Of a stretch of DNA of 64,000 nt, positions 30,841 to 41,899 are shown one piece after another. A program made the position numbers and the translations under genes. Below the pieces are notes generated by a model that was not told the origin of the DNA, did not search any database, and saw only the letters and a program-made list of their open reading frames with translations. The stretch comes from Lepidostoma basale. Taxonomy: Eukaryota; Arthropoda; Insecta; Trichoptera; Lepidostomatidae. The DNA lies in the NCBI GenBank assembly GCA_022606425.2, contig JAHDVF020001364.1:434001-498000 (forward strand), in the 5' to 3' direction. Every line of letters begins with the position of its first letter. Position 1 is the stretch's first letter.

Positions 30841-31612
30841 GGACGGCCGCAGACTGTCATACTTCCTTCTTTTTCGAAAATCATTACCTTGGACTTATTC
30901 ACATTCATCATCAAATCGTATCGCTTGCATACCTCATACATACTAGACACCAGGGCTTGCAGTTAATGCTCGTTGTCTGCAAGTGGCACAGGGTCGTCCG
31001 CATACAACAAACAGCTTACTGACACACCGATCATTTTTGCACCTGCTTCCAACCCTTTCAGCTCTTTCATACATATACAGATTAAATAACCACGGGGACA
31101 TTACGCAACCCTGTTGGACATCTCTATTGATATCAAACCAGGCTGTAAGATCTCCAGTTTCTCTGACACTAGCAGTGCTTTCCGTGTATAGTGACTTAAT
31201 TGCCGTGATCAGTTTTGTACTTATTCCATATTCAGACAGTATTTTCCACAACTTTACTCTTAATCATAAGCTTTTTGAAAATCGGCAAACGCACAGAAAA
31301 GTTTGCGGTTTTTGACCAGAAACTTCTCTGTCAATGTACGAAGTCCAAAAATTTGATCCATACATCCTCTGCCATTCATAAAGGCACCTTGCACACCCCA
31401 AACTTTGCCACTCGTCAATTTTCTTACTCTTTCTATTAAAATTCTGCCATAGACTTTACCAACGACACTCAAAAGACTAATAGCTCTGTGGTTTCCACAT
31501 TCCTTTTCCTTTGTACAGGGGCATAATTACTGCTCTCTTCCAGTCTAGCGGCGTATATCCCTCCTCCAAGCACTGGTTAAATAACTTACATAACCATGCA
31601 GAAACCACTTCA
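30841..31612 (-). mobile_element. RTE-like group A LINE fragment, RT core
   Basis: Minus-strand frames encode VVGKVYGRILIERVRKL, FCAFADFQKAYD (motif A), DVQQGCVMSPWLFNLYM (motif B) and, after a frameshift that destroys the YADD region, MMNVNKSKVMIFEKEGSMTV. It is more 5' than most group A copies here. Confidence 0.85.
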
Positions 31613-31741
31613 TATATATATATATATAAATATAAACATTTATATGGTTAGACTATGAAAAGAAATAATAAAAACAACTTACAATAATTTTTGGTAACAT
31701 AATAATTTGGTAATAGTTCAAATTCACACATATAACTATTT

Positions 31742-32215
31742 TCAAGCCTCTGCCGTGTCAGGATGCCTGAAGAATCTGGTCTGGAAGAACAAGCACATGC
31801 GTATCGACAGCAAGATCAGAATCTATAAAACATGCGTGCGACCTATCATGACGTACGCTGTAGAGACGCGGGCTGACACTGTGCGAACCAAGGGACTACT
31901 AAGAACATCGGAGATGAAGGTCCTAAGATCAATTACTGGAAAAACCCTCCGAGATCGTGTCCGCAACGCAGACATAAGAAAAACCTGCGAAATAGAGGAT
32001 ATCGTTCAGTGGAGTAGATCCAGAAGAAGATACTGGAGGGACCATGTAGCCCGAATGGATGGTGACAGACTCGCATATACAGCCGCTTATGAAATCCCTT
32101 CCGGACACCGCCCACCTGGAAGACCGCCTAAGAGATGGAGGGACAGCTGGATCTCATCATCCGACGAGAAATGATTTCTGTGTCACAGATCGTCAGATCT
32201 ATTAAAATAAGAAGA
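31742..32215 (+). mobile_element. RTE-like group D LINE fragment
   Basis: The frame 31707-32174 encodes SAVSGCLKNLVWKNKHMRID, RDRVRNADIRKTCEIEDIVQ and GHRPPGRPPKRWRDSW, with an AAGAAGAAG tail near 32208. Confidence 0.85.
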
Positions 32216-32324
32216 AGAATAACTATTTTCTACAATGACTCCCTTAATAATAATTATAACAAAAGTTATACTATTCAACTTGTCAACACACGGGTATGAA
32301 TAACAAGAACAAACCGTCACTCCA

Positions 32325-32365
32325 TTCAACACGGAATAAAATAAATGGCGCTCTCAAAGTCATCA
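32325..32365 (+). mobile_element. RTE-like group A scrap
   Basis: About 40 bases match the NKINGALKVITA region of the copy at 56403-57080. Confidence 0.45.
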
Positions 32366-32465
32366 CTGCAAGTGAAATATCGTGGGTATTCTGTGAAAAA
32401 TAAATAAGTCAAAATTTTGCTTTTTTGACTTAATATGATGAGGTTATACTGTTGAAAAAGTACTC

Positions 32466-32932
32466 TAACTAACTAACAAACTAAACATCACGCCGTCTCC
32501 CCGAAGGGGAAGGCAGAAAGAATGGAGTGCCACACTTTTCTTTCCTGACATATTTCTCTCGCTCAACATTCATACATCGTGTCATGCACGCGCGTCGATT
32601 TCTCTGACTCCTCACATGGCCGACATTTAATATTTGATTTATTTGATCGTGCCACGTTTTCCTCGGTCTTCTGATTCTATTTCTGGTTCCATTTACATCA
32701 TTAACATATAATTTTTTTACCATTCTTTCTTTCCATATGTCCAAACCATCTTAATGATCCTTTCATTATTTTGTTCATGACACCATCATTCGCACCGCAA
32801 TCACTTCTTATATTTTCATTCGGCATTCATATCATACACAGAGTATCCACACATTCTTCGAAGAGATCTCATTTCAACTGTATTTATTCTACTTTCATCC
32901 TTCTTTTGCCAGTTCCATGCTTCGCTTCACTC
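32466..32932 (-). mobile_element. RTE-like group A LINE fragment
   Basis: The minus-strand frame 32744-32481 encodes MVKKLYVNDVNGTRN and KTWHDQINQILNVGHVRSQR; the tail complement (GTTA/GTTT) is at 32466-32484. Upstream parts are in other frames. Confidence 0.85.
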
Positions 32933-33004
32933 AGGGGCAAACGTGGCAATTATTATTTTCCTTTTTTTCTCTTTTTACTAATTAAGTCAAGAGTATTTGT
33001 CTTC

Positions 33005-33400
33005 TGAACGTACTTTCACGAATATGAAAGACATCGATCTCCGAAGCGATCATGTTCAGCAGTTTGTTTGCTCTCTTTCAGCTTTTATCACCAGAGGCAG
33101 GTTGGTTCAGCATGCTGAGAGATAAAACAGCCTGCGCTGACGCTGTTAAAGATAACCATCCGGAACATAAAGATGGATAGCCTCCAAGATGACGGAATTC
33201 TCAAAGAATCCCCTGAGAAGTCTGAAGAAATGGGTAAGTGTGCACCCATCCCTTCTTATCTGCAAACTATTGGTCCCCAGCATGCCCAAGAGGAATGCAG
33301 TGGGATAAAGCCACGGATAGCTACCAAACTCCCTCAAGTAGAGATATCTCATAAATCTTTTCAACCCTCTCTAACATGAGCGAGTACTCACGGGCAATGG
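33005..33400 (-). mobile_element. Jockey-like RT C-terminal fragment
   Basis: The minus-strand frame 33364-33146 encodes RFMRYLYLREFGSYPWLYPT, LQIRRDGCTLTHFFRLLRGF and LYVPDGYL, followed by frameshifted remnants of the LLNAVSSEIDVF end. Confidence 0.75.
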
Positions 33401-33659
33401 ACAATATTATAACACAATAAACAATGTTTCTTGGTTCATAAGTGTGACTGTTTTGCGTTGATTCTTCTGTGATTAGTAAGGATAGATTTTACCGACCTTT
33501 GCAAATATGAAACGCAAAATCATGGCGATCCGTCGGTTGAATGAAGCGCTGGATTGTAGCAATTTGGAGTACTGCTCCATCATTTGGGACCCCAGATAAA
33601 AAAAGAACTATCTTGAAGTTAGAAAGAATCTAGAAATGATTTTTGAGATATTTATACCT

Positions 33660-33925
33660 CAGGGGCTGCTGACATTGACCAAAGTCTGCAAGATTTCATA
33701 TCTGGGTCACGTTCTACGAGGAGAAAAATATCGCCTGCTGCATCTAATTTTGAAGGGGAAAATAGAGGGCCGCAGGGGGGCAGGGAGAAGGCGGATCTCT
33801 TGGCTGCGCAATGTGAGGGAATGGACGGGAATCGGAACTGTGGAGGAGCTATTCCGGACAGCGCAGGATAGGGAAGAGTTTACCAGAGTGATCGCTAACG
33901 TCGGGGGGACCTGACAGGGCACTTT
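33660..33925 (+). mobile_element. RTE-like group G LINE fragment
   Basis: The frame 33636-33914 encodes ISYLGHVLRGEKYRLLHLIL, GRRGAGRRRISWLRNVREWT and EELFRTAQDREEF. It is inserted within jockey-like sequence. Confidence 0.75.
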
Positions 33926-34117
33926 AAGAAAGAGAGGGAGAATAATTACTATCCTTTTTGAACCCCTCACTATTTCTCACAGGAATAACTCTTGAAAAAC
34001 GTCGAATGATCTTTCTAGGAAACCATTTTTTAAAACTATTATCCGAAGGTATTTACAATTCAGGAATACTGAGAGAACTACATCTATATGTTCCCCATAG
34101 CTATAGCAGAGCACAAA

Positions 34118-34572
34118 ACTACTAAACATCACGCCATTTCCCCGGAGGGGTAGACAGAGAGGATGGATCGCCATAATGCTCTGTCCTGGCATACCTCTCG
34201 GGCTTCCCCTACATTCATACATCGTACCATGCACGCACGTCGATTATTCCGACTTCGAATGTGACAGCCTTTTAGTAATTGATTAATTTGGTCATGCCAT
34301 GTTTTCCTCGGTCGTCCTCGGTTTCATTTTCCACTCACGCTGCTGGTGTACAACTTTTTAACCAATTTACCCTCATCCATTCGTTCCATATGTCCAGACA
34401 TCTGCCTTACATTTCTTTCTTATTTCATCGTTTGGTATTCTATCATACAACGTTTTCCCGCACATTCTTCTTCGTGATCTCATTTCTACGGTGTTTAACT
34501 CTAACTTTAGAACTCCATTGTGTACTGCCATCTTTGCTTCTGTGGATATATTTCTATTTGCAGTAAATGGGG
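34118..34572 (-). mobile_element. RTE-like group A LINE fragment
   Basis: In complement: the GETA end at about 34125-34160, CMNVGEAREVCQ, the KTWHDQINQLLKG region, ERMDEG and KTLYDRIPNDEIRKK pieces, then the GVL region, in several frames. It is closest to the copy at 56403-57080. Confidence 0.75.
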
Positions 34573-34710
34573 CATATATTACATTATTTTATGCCCCAAA
34601 TTGCTGCACATAGGCGCTTCGGAGTTCTCCTGTATTAAAAGCGATTCGTCTTTTAAATGAAGTGTCGAAAGAGACCTCTTTGGATGCAATTATAACGAAT
34701 TTGTGAATAC

Positions 34711-34996
34711 CCCTACGATAAGACAAACAAAGAGAAAACATTCAATCTTATGTTTACATAGTTCTATATATATTTCCTTTTACGTTGATTTTTTTTCACC
34801 CTTCACATCGTAAAGAGCATTTCAACAAAATAATAATAATATTAACAAGGACATTCTTGCGTTGAGCTAAAGCTCACGTTTGGACAGAATAGTAAAATCT
34901 TTTGAATTTCGATCGAAGGCATTTCCAGACTTACCCGTCCGTTGCTTTTCTCGTTTCTTTCACTCACGTTAACGGCAGATCCATAATTTGCGCGAT
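34711..34996. other. 3' flank of the 12-finger gene
   Basis: AT-rich, no repeat recognised. It should hold the 3' UTR of the minus-strand zinc-finger gene; I saw no unambiguous AATAAA on that strand. Confidence 0.35.
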
Positions 34997-37042
34997 TCAC
35001 ACTAGACTTGAGTTTTTTTTAGATTTTTTTTTACTAACTTTATTGCGACGATTCTTAAAATATCTATCATCAGTTTTATCCACTATTTCTAGGTTATTAT
35101 TAATGGTTAAATTTAGAATTGAATCATCATCGCATTCAGATTTGTTTGAAGAGAATAGTTTATTGCTATCATTACCATCCGAATCTCCACTCAAGATGCC
35201 CGCATCGTTTTTCAATGTAGGTTTCTTTGAAGTATCCGAGTTGCTTCCATTTAAGACCTGAATGTTGAAGTGGGAAAGAAACGAACCGGTTTTATTCTGA
35301 TTCGAAGGTAAATCGCTTTTTTCTCTCCCGGTGATAATATCGGAATGATCTGATGCGTCGGACGAGACATTTTTAAAATCGTCGCTCAGATATTTTTTCG
35401 AAGAGTCCATTAGCGCATTTCTTACGTTTGAGTCGACGGATTTGTTTATGTTTTCCTTCAGGCCGCTGTAAAACAGTTCGGCGTCGTTGGCAAACTCTTC
35501 CAGACAATCAAACGTAAGGAGAGGTTCGTTGTTGATCCAGTCGGATCCCGGGCACGGCGAGGATTCTTTCATCGCGTGAATCTCGCGGTGCCGCTTTAGA
35601 TTGAGCTGTCTTTTGGACGAGTAGGAGCAAGCATCGCACTTGTATCTATAATTTTCAGAGTGATTCAATTTGTGTTTGCGCATCGAAGAGAAGTGGTCGG
35701 TGCTGTACGAACAATCTTGGCAACGGTACTTTTTGACTAAAGAGTGGCTTAGACAGTGCTTGGTCAGAGTGGCGTAGTTGTCGCAGGTGTAGGAGCACCG
35801 GCCGCACGGAAGACGCGGCTTTACGTGGTCCGACTTGTGAGCTCGTAGCCCTCTCATGGATTCGGCGCTGAACTCACACCTGTTGCAGTAATACAGCCTC
35901 GTTTCTGTCGGGCGGCAGTCGTGCACGGCCAAGATGAAATCGTTCTCGGCGTAGAAACCGCAATCGTCGCAAACCAATTGGTTCACCTCTTCGTCTTGCT
36001 GTCTCATAAAATCTTTTCTCTCGTGAGATTTCATGTGGCGTCTCAGGTGCGAGCTTCTGCGACACTTGTAATCGCAGCGATCGCACGAATGCGGCTTATC
36101 TCCGGAATGGATCAGTTTGTGCCTTCGCAAGGAGCTCCGATCGTTTGTAGAGTAATCGCATATCGAGCAGGCGACTAGCTTTTTAACCGAATGCGACTGC
36201 TTGTGCGTGCCTAAAACGTTTTTAACGTCACAAGCGAAGTCGCACTTATCGCACTCGTATATCAAATCCGAAGAGTGAGTTTTGATATGCCTCTGAAGAT
36301 GACTGTTTCTCGTGCATTTATAATCGCATTTATCGCAGGAAAACGGTTTGAACCCGGTGTGTGTGTACTTGTGACGCTTAAGCGTGCTCCCGTCGTTGCA
36401 AGCGAAAGGGCACACGTTACAGACAAACGGTTTTTCGCCCGTGTGCGTCCGCTTATGAACTTTCAAACTGTAGGATTTGCTGGTGCTATAATCGCAAACG
36501 TCACACTCGTAGCGTTTGCCTCTCGAGTGCGTGCGTGTGTGCGTCCGCAGCAATGACAGATGCTGCGTCGTGTAGTCACACAGAGTGCACACCCTCACCT
36601 CGCCTCCGGTGCAGACGGCGTCGCAGAACCCGACGCAATCGCCGACGCAGCATTCCTTTGTTCGCATCATCGGTTCGGCATATGCGTTCGATTCCGCAAC
36701 GGAGCCGTCCAAATCAAATCTTTCGGCACGATCTTGTCTTATTTTCACGTTGCGCAGCAGATCTTCGAAGGGCGTTCTGGGAAAGGCGAATGGAACGACT
36801 TCCGTGATGGAAAGCTCTCCATTGTCGATGTTCGTTTGCCATTCATCGTCCGAGTCGTAGCCTGCAAGCGGGGCACAATATGATCCGTTTCTAGCCGTCT
36901 GTAGCCACGAATTGGACGAAATGAAATCTTGTAAATCGGCCGACTTGACAATCAAAACGTTGTCTGCGTCCGAGGTTATTTTCTTCTCTGTTATTGTCAC
37001 GTTAGATTTGAGTGGACTAGAAACTTCGGTGCTTATCATCAT
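34997..37042 (-). CDS. 12-finger C2H2 zinc-finger protein
   Basis: A single-exon coding region of 681 residues, ATG at 37042, stop TGA at 34999-34997. A likely splice acceptor (GTGTTTAG) ends at 37061, so the 5' UTR is probably split; the frame stays open up to that acceptor but has no other ATG. Residues 131-144 form a cysteine cluster (CCVGDCVGFCDAVC). Fingers of the C-x2-C-[DE]-[YF] type start at residue 152 and run to about 500: twelve in all, the eighth degenerate (VHDCRPTETR in place of the second histidine spacing). The C-terminal 180 residues are Ser/Asp/Asn-rich with a basic end (KNRRNKVSKKKSKKN) that can serve as a nuclear localisation signal. It is probably a sequence-specific nuclear factor; the orthologue is not recognised. 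Confidence 0.93.
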   Translation of the reverse strand: MMISTEVSSPLKSNVTITEKKITSDADNVLIVKSADLQDFISSNSWLQTARNGSYCAPLAGYDSDDEWQTNIDNGELSITEVVPFAFPRTPFEDLLRNVKIRQDRAERFDLDGSVAESNAYAEPMMRTKECCVGDCVGFCDAVCTGGEVRVCTLCDYTTQHLSLLRTHTRTHSRGKRYECDVCDYSTSKSYSLKVHKRTHTGEKPFVCNVCPFACNDGSTLKRHKYTHTGFKPFSCDKCDYKCTRNSHLQRHIKTHSSDLIYECDKCDFACDVKNVLGTHKQSHSVKKLVACSICDYSTNDRSSLRRHKLIHSGDKPHSCDRCDYKCRRSSHLRRHMKSHERKDFMRQQDEEVNQLVCDDCGFYAENDFILAVHDCRPTETRLYYCNRCEFSAESMRGLRAHKSDHVKPRLPCGRCSYTCDNYATLTKHCLSHSLVKKYRCQDCSYSTDHFSSMRKHKLNHSENYRYKCDACSYSSKRQLNLKRHREIHAMKESSPCPGSDWINNEPLLTFDCLEEFANDAELFYSGLKENINKSVDSNVRNALMDSSKKYLSDDFKNVSSDASDHSDIITGREKSDLPSNQNKTGSFLSHFNIQVLNGSNSDTSKKPTLKNDAGILSGDSDGNDSNKLFSSNKSECDDDSILNLTINNNLEIVDKTDDRYFKNRRNKVSKKKSKKNSSLV

Positions 37043-37175
37043 TGGAACAATATTATAAAACTAAACACAGTTAACGTGTTATAGAAACAAAACATTTTAA
37101 CATATTTTTGATTGCTATGAATGCTTGCTGTTTGCTCATTTCTTGATGTATTCTTTGGTTTCAATGCGTCTTTCT

Positions 37176-37189
37176 TCAATGGTCTTCAT
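37176..37189 (-). CDS. Candidate last exon of an unknown gene
   Basis: Minus-strand acceptor TTTGTTTTAG, then AT, GAA, GAC, CAT, TGA. Joined to the exon at 37704-37791 it gives the C-terminus ISDEDH and a stop. It ends 133 bases before the 12-finger start. It may alternatively be a 5' UTR exon of that gene. Confidence 0.25.
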
Positions 37190-37339
37190 CTAAAACAAAT
37201 AAAAAATAAATCACAATGAGTCAGAATATTGGATCATAATACACGAGCCCAAAGCGGCTCTTTGGCTACTCCAATTGTCTCTTCAACCAATGATACCTTT
37301 AAAATTCTTTAAAAATTATTAATAACGAACTTCGAAATC

Positions 37340-37620
37340 TATTGTAAATACACATGCAAATACACAAACTCATCTACTTGCTCCACATTTTCACCATCAA
37401 CGCTAATGTTGCAGACTGTCATGATTTCTTCTTTTTCATTACGTTGGACTTGTTCACATTCATCATCAGATCATTTCGCATGCATACCTCATACATACTA
37501 CTCACCAGGACTGTTCATGATCGTTGTCTGTAAGTAGGACAGCGTCATCCGCATACAAGAGACAGCTTACTGACACTCCGCTCATTTTGGCACCTACATC
37601 CAACCCTTTCAGTTCTTAAA
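37340..37620 (-). mobile_element. RTE-like group A LINE fragment
   Basis: The complement encodes GLDVGAKMSGVSVSCLLYAD-like, MMNVNKSN and MTVCNISVDGENVEQVDEFV-like pieces of the region between RT motif C and the C-terminus. It lies in the candidate intron between 37190 and 37703. Confidence 0.75.
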
Positions 37621-37703
37621 TTACGAAAAGCGCATGATATAGTTGTACTTCGTTATCTATCTTAGTCAATAAATGTTATTAGATCGTCGAGATGTGATCT
37701 TAC

Positions 37704-37791
37704 CACTGATAACTTCATTTTTGGTTAGTTTTCTTTCTCCTTCTTCGCTATCTTCACTTCCGTCCTCGGCATTGTGTCTCCAATTCCAGCG
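37704..37791 (-). CDS. Candidate acidic coding exon of unknown gene
   Basis: After acceptor GTCTAG the minus strand reads RWNWRHNAEDGSEDSEEGER followed by KLTKNEVIS and ends one base into a codon at donor GTAAGA. The charged, biased composition looks coding. The next acceptor in phase gives a stop after six residues (37189-37176). Upstream exons would lie to the right but I could not find them. Confidence 0.35.
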
Positions 37792-38089
37792 CTAGACGTA
37801 TGACGTGATTATCATAGCAGCTAAAAATTGTTTACAAGCGGCGACACTTGAATTTAAGCATGTATAATATTAATAGGACGTTTTACGATGAGGAACGACA
37901 CAATTCCTAAAATTCGCGCCGTACCAGGAAGCCAATCAGTGCAAATCGTTCCCAGCGCCTAGGGGTTAATGTAATCCTTCTTATCAAAATAGTTTTTTAC
38001 TTGCAAAACACCATATATTTTGCATAGATTTCACAACGAAAAACATATTGACAAAACTTGAACTTGACAGAACCGACCACAGATTAAAC

Positions 38090-40260
38090 AGAGAGAAAAG
38101 CTTAGATTATTGTAAAAAATTATAATACCCCATCCACATTCCTGCCAAGTCCGCTTGTCGGAATATTGGAGTTCTGAAGAAACGAGGTAGATTGAATAGG
38201 GTTTTATGAAAGGCTCAGTGATGTGTCGAATAGTTCAAGTGTCGTTGTATCAGCTTGTTACGAAGATGTTGGCGTCACGGAGTGAAACATGAAGATTACT
38301 CGTATTTCACTCCCGATCTCGACCCAATCTTCACAACGTGTTGATGCCCAGTGTTTACTCGCTAATGTGATTATTATTATGTTAATTGAGATTGCTTCGG
38401 GATGTATAGTGATATGAGATTGAAACCAATATTTACTATTTACAATTATATTTAAACACACAAACATACAATAACAAAAGAAAGAAACAAGATTACTTAT
38501 GAACTAAAGAGGACTTACTTGCTATTCGTTGGCCAACGACTTAAAACTAATCCGTAATGTTATCTTCGGGACAGCAGTGCCGAGTTGGGGCTGCGTTCAT
38601 CCCGCCGCGGAGATCGGGTGAGGCAGACGACGACGAAGGGCGACGTAGAGGCTGGCCGGATCTGAGGCAGCCGGCACCTGGCGGCTAATGGTGTCGATGT
38701 GGACGGCGACGGACCATGTCAGGTGGCTTGGCATCCTCCTCCGTCCGCACCACGAGGGATGTGCGAGGCGGGCGCGAGGACGGGCGAGGAGCGAGAGGCG
38801 ACCTGGTCTCATTCGCTGAGACAGCCGTGGCCAGCATCAGGTCCCAATGATGATGAGCTGACGCCATGGTTACTGACGCCATGCGGCGCTATCGCGATCT
38901 TTTTCAGATTCACTTCCCGGCGTTCGGCGTCGCCGAACGCCGGTAAGATGTTACTTCCACCGACGGCCGGTGACAGACGACTGGCTCGTCGAGCGCGGAC
39001 TCGGACGGGGGTGAGGTAATCCCCCCCCCCGCAAAGTGTGGCCACTCAAGAAAGAATTCAGCCCGGCAGTACCTAACTGAATTTCGATACCGGGGCAGAA
39101 CGCTATTTTCTTATTATCACTAAATTGTCACTTCACTTCCTTAAACACTATTATTGTTTTTAAATTGTCTTTCATAGTCTTATCACTAATTAAAATTAAA
39201 CTTAACGAAGATCAAACAAGCCTACAGAGAGAAAACGTATTTTCGGTCATGTAAAATTTGTCTACTGCAATCTCACCTATTATGCCATGAAACATGGCTA
39301 TATCAAGCTTGTTAGGAGAATGTTTCTGTCACGGGGTAAAAATGAATGAACTACTCGTATCTCATTCCCGATCTCGAAACAACTCCTCCCAACGTGTTGC
39401 CCATGTTATTCGCTAATGTAACATCATTATGTGATCTGAGATATGCTCCGGGATGTATAGTGATATGAGATTGAAACCAATATTTAGTATTTACAATTAC
39501 ATTTAATGACACAAACAAATAACACAAAGAGAATTTTCAAGATTACTTATGAACTAAAGAGGACTTACATGCTATTTGTTGGCCAACGACTTAAAACTAA
39601 TCCGTCACTGAAAAAGCACTAACGACGATCTGCGAAGTCGGCGAGCTAGCCGACACGTGGCGTCCACACCACGAGGGACGTCCGAGGCGGACGATGAGAG
39701 AGAGCGAGGAGCGAGTGGCGGTCTGGTCTCCATCAGCATCAGGGCCCAATGGTAATAAGCTGACGGAGCCGGCACCATGCGGCACGTCTTCGAAGTCCGG
39801 TATCTCACTCTATACGGCGCGCACGTGGCGAACTTTTATTCAGATTATCTCCCCGGCGTTCGGCCGGGGAGAGATGTTCCTTCCACCGAAGTCCGGTGAC
39901 TACTTGCGGTCCGGAACTCTCGAGCCCGGAGTTGCAAATCCGCAGGGTGGGGGGTTGAGATCACGCCCCCCAAAGTGTTGCCGCTCGGGATATCCGGCCG
40001 GCAGTACTTAACTTAATTGCGATACCGGGGCAGAACGCCTCTTCAATCACAAAATTGTCACTACACTTCTTTAAACACTATTATTGTTTGTTTTTTTAAA
40101 TTGTCTTATCACTAATTAAAATTAAACTTAACTAAGATTAAACGAACCTCCAGAGAGAAAATTTGCTTTCGGCCATGTAAAAATTGTCCAGTGCAATCTC
40201 ACCTAGTATGCCATGAAACATTGCTATATCATGTTCATATTGACTCATCGTGTTTATGAA
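38090..40260. repeat. Tandem copies of a roughly 1-kb noncoding repeat
   Basis: Unit 1 (about 38250-39215) and unit 2 (about 39222-40150) share long stretches, such as GATGTATAGTGATATGAGATT, AAGAGGACTTAC, GGCCAACGACTTAAAACTAA and GATACCGGGGCAGAACGC, in the same order. A third unit starts at 40153 (CAGAGAGAAAATTTGC) and breaks off by 40260. Each unit has a GC-rich middle with GGCGTTCGGC repeats. No long ORF is conserved. It could be an unclassified transposon or a tandemly duplicated terminal repeat. Confidence 0.7.
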
Positions 40261-40289
40261 AACATAACTTTTATTTTATTTTATTGCAT

Positions 40290-40430
40290 TTTACTTTAAC
40301 CACTTCAACAGACCGGAAGACCCAATTGCAGAGAGGAATTACATCACAATCACCCAGGCATCAGAAAAAACACTTTTTAATTATTATTGATTTCACCGAG
40401 AATCGAACCCACATCCCCTATACGCATGCC
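40290..40430 (-). mobile_element. SINE-like fragment with tRNA B-box
   Basis: The complement contains GGGTTCGATTCTC, a match to the Pol III B-box, and shares 'GACCCAATTGCAG'-type sequence with 41900-42125. There is no clear A-box or tRNA cloverleaf. Confidence 0.4.
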
Positions 40431-41003
40431 CTCTCTTTTTTGTTTGAAAATCGTCTTACTTTTTACAAAAATACACGTTATCGAATGCCGACTGACAGTT
40501 GAATATTGTTAGATGACTGCTAGCGTTGCAGTGGTAAAAAATAGAACTAAAACGTTGAGCTATCTTAATTTATTCAACTACCGGCGACCATTTCATTATC
40601 AGCCTAGCCGTTCAATTGAGCGGCGTATATAACTAGGTGGCGGCGACATATATATTGAGTACAAAAACACTTCAAAAAAGTATAAGAAAGAAAAGAATTT
40701 ATATGATTTAACATTTTCATCCTGACGTTTTGGTCTTTTCGTCAAACAGCGTGTAGTACTGTTAGGAATGAAATGGTTTGACAACTTTGACGACTGTCGC
40801 TGTCGGATCAGATTGGCCCCACATTTATATTCAACATTACGGCCTGGTAAACATGAATTCGAGACAGCATTCATTACTACAAAAGCATAGACACGTAGAG
40901 AACACGATTTCAAAAGCGTCATTTTTAAATTTTGACAGTTCTGACAGCTTATTGTATGAATTTTGTTTCGAACTTGTTTTGAATTTGCACTTTGCAACAC
41001 ACA
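40431..41003 (+). promoter_or_regulatory. Upstream region of the ZAD zinc-finger gene
   Basis: A 570-base stretch free of LINE homology immediately 5' of the ZAD start codon. No core element is evident; the promoter role is inferred from position. Confidence 0.3.
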
Positions 41004-41132
41004 ATGGAAGATTTGGAATTATTAAAAAAAATGTGCCGTACGTGCCTCGAGAATGATGGTTGCATTTCTTTATTTGCTTCCGACGATGAAGTTCCATTCT
41101 CCGACATGTTATTCTCTTGCACATCAATAAAG
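41004..41132 (+). CDS. ZAD-C2H2 zinc-finger gene, exon 1
   Basis: ATG at 41004 (ACACAATGG context), 43 codons, donor GTATTT in phase 0. It encodes MEDLELLKKMCRTCLENDGC and SDMLFSCTSIK: the first half of a ZAD, with the C-x2-C pair (CRTC) that supplies two zinc ligands. ZADs mediate dimerisation of insect zinc-finger proteins. The gene has nine exons over 20.5 kb and a predicted product of 507 residues. Confidence 0.9.
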
Positions 41133-41221
41133 GTATTTACTGTCTTAACGAACGACCCCGTTTATTCTCCTTACAGTTGCCTCCCAACGCTGGCGGCGGG
41201 TTTTGATTTTGGAACGCGGAC

Positions 41222-41870
41222 CGAACGCAATATCAGATGAGAGTAGTGATGTCAGGAGTTCCATTAAAGAACACCAAGGAGTTTGTCTACCTCGGGAGCA
41301 AAATAACATGGGACGGTCGGTTAAGAGCGAGGTCGACGGCCGTATACATCAGGCTAGGCTTGCATTTAATAAAAGGTCGAAAATAATAGAATCAAATAAA
41401 TATAGACCTAAAACTGAGAATACTCCTCATCAAGACCTATGTATGGAGCATCTTGATGTACGGCTGCGAGACATGGTGCCTATCCGAAAGAGATAAACGG
41501 AGACTAGAGGCATTTGAGATGTGGTCCTATAGAATACTATTAGGAATTTCCTGGAGAGACCACATTACAAATGAGGAGGTTCTCCAAAGAATGGAAGGAG
41601 GAAGGCACCTGCTCAGGAACTTGTCCGAAAGGCGTGCAAGATGGATCGGCCATGTAATATGACAAGAAGGCCTCTTGCATGCAATAATGGAGGGTATGAC
41701 AAACTCTAGGGGACGCCCACACCGAGAGTACCTGGAGGACCTGTTGGTGGACGTGCGCTGCTCATCATATGCAGATTTCAAAAGAGCCGCATAAGACAGG
41801 GAAGAGTGGAAGAGAAGAATACAGGAAATTGCTGCAAACCAATCCCAGGATTGAAACCAGAGAGAGAGAC
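41222..41870 (+). mobile_element. RTE-like group C LINE fragment (intron 1)
   Basis: Frames encode SGVPLKNTKEFVYLGSKITW, MMYGCETWCLSERDKRRLEA and ISWRDHITNEEVLQRMEGGR in broken order, ending near EIAANQSQD. It starts 90 bases after exon 1. Confidence 0.85.
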
Positions 41871-41899
41871 ACATTTTTACTTTTGATCCGTCGTAGTAA

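Larger units (their letters stand above)
33540..34710 (+). mobile_element. Jockey-like fragment interrupted by two other LINEs
   Basis: Jockey-like pieces at about 33540-33658, 33926-34117 and 34573-34710 form one element. A complementary, uninterrupted relative lies at 45270-45790. Group G LINE (33660-33925) and group A LINE (34118-34572) interrupt it. Confidence 0.7.

Noticed and set aside
37704..37791. Treating this exon as the 5' end of the 12-finger coding region
   Set aside because: Joining it to the acceptor ending at 37061 gives an immediate stop (phase mismatch), so it cannot extend that protein; it is listed separately as an orphan exon.
38090..40260. LTR retrotransposon with paired LTRs
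   Set aside because: The repeated units are adjacent with no internal coding region, and I saw no primer-binding site, polypurine tract or TG..CA ends, so it is reported as an unclassified tandem repeat.
40599..41000. 133-codon minus-strand frame upstream of the ZAD gene
   Set aside because: It has no recognisable domain and overlaps the promoter region in antisense; composition does not look coding.
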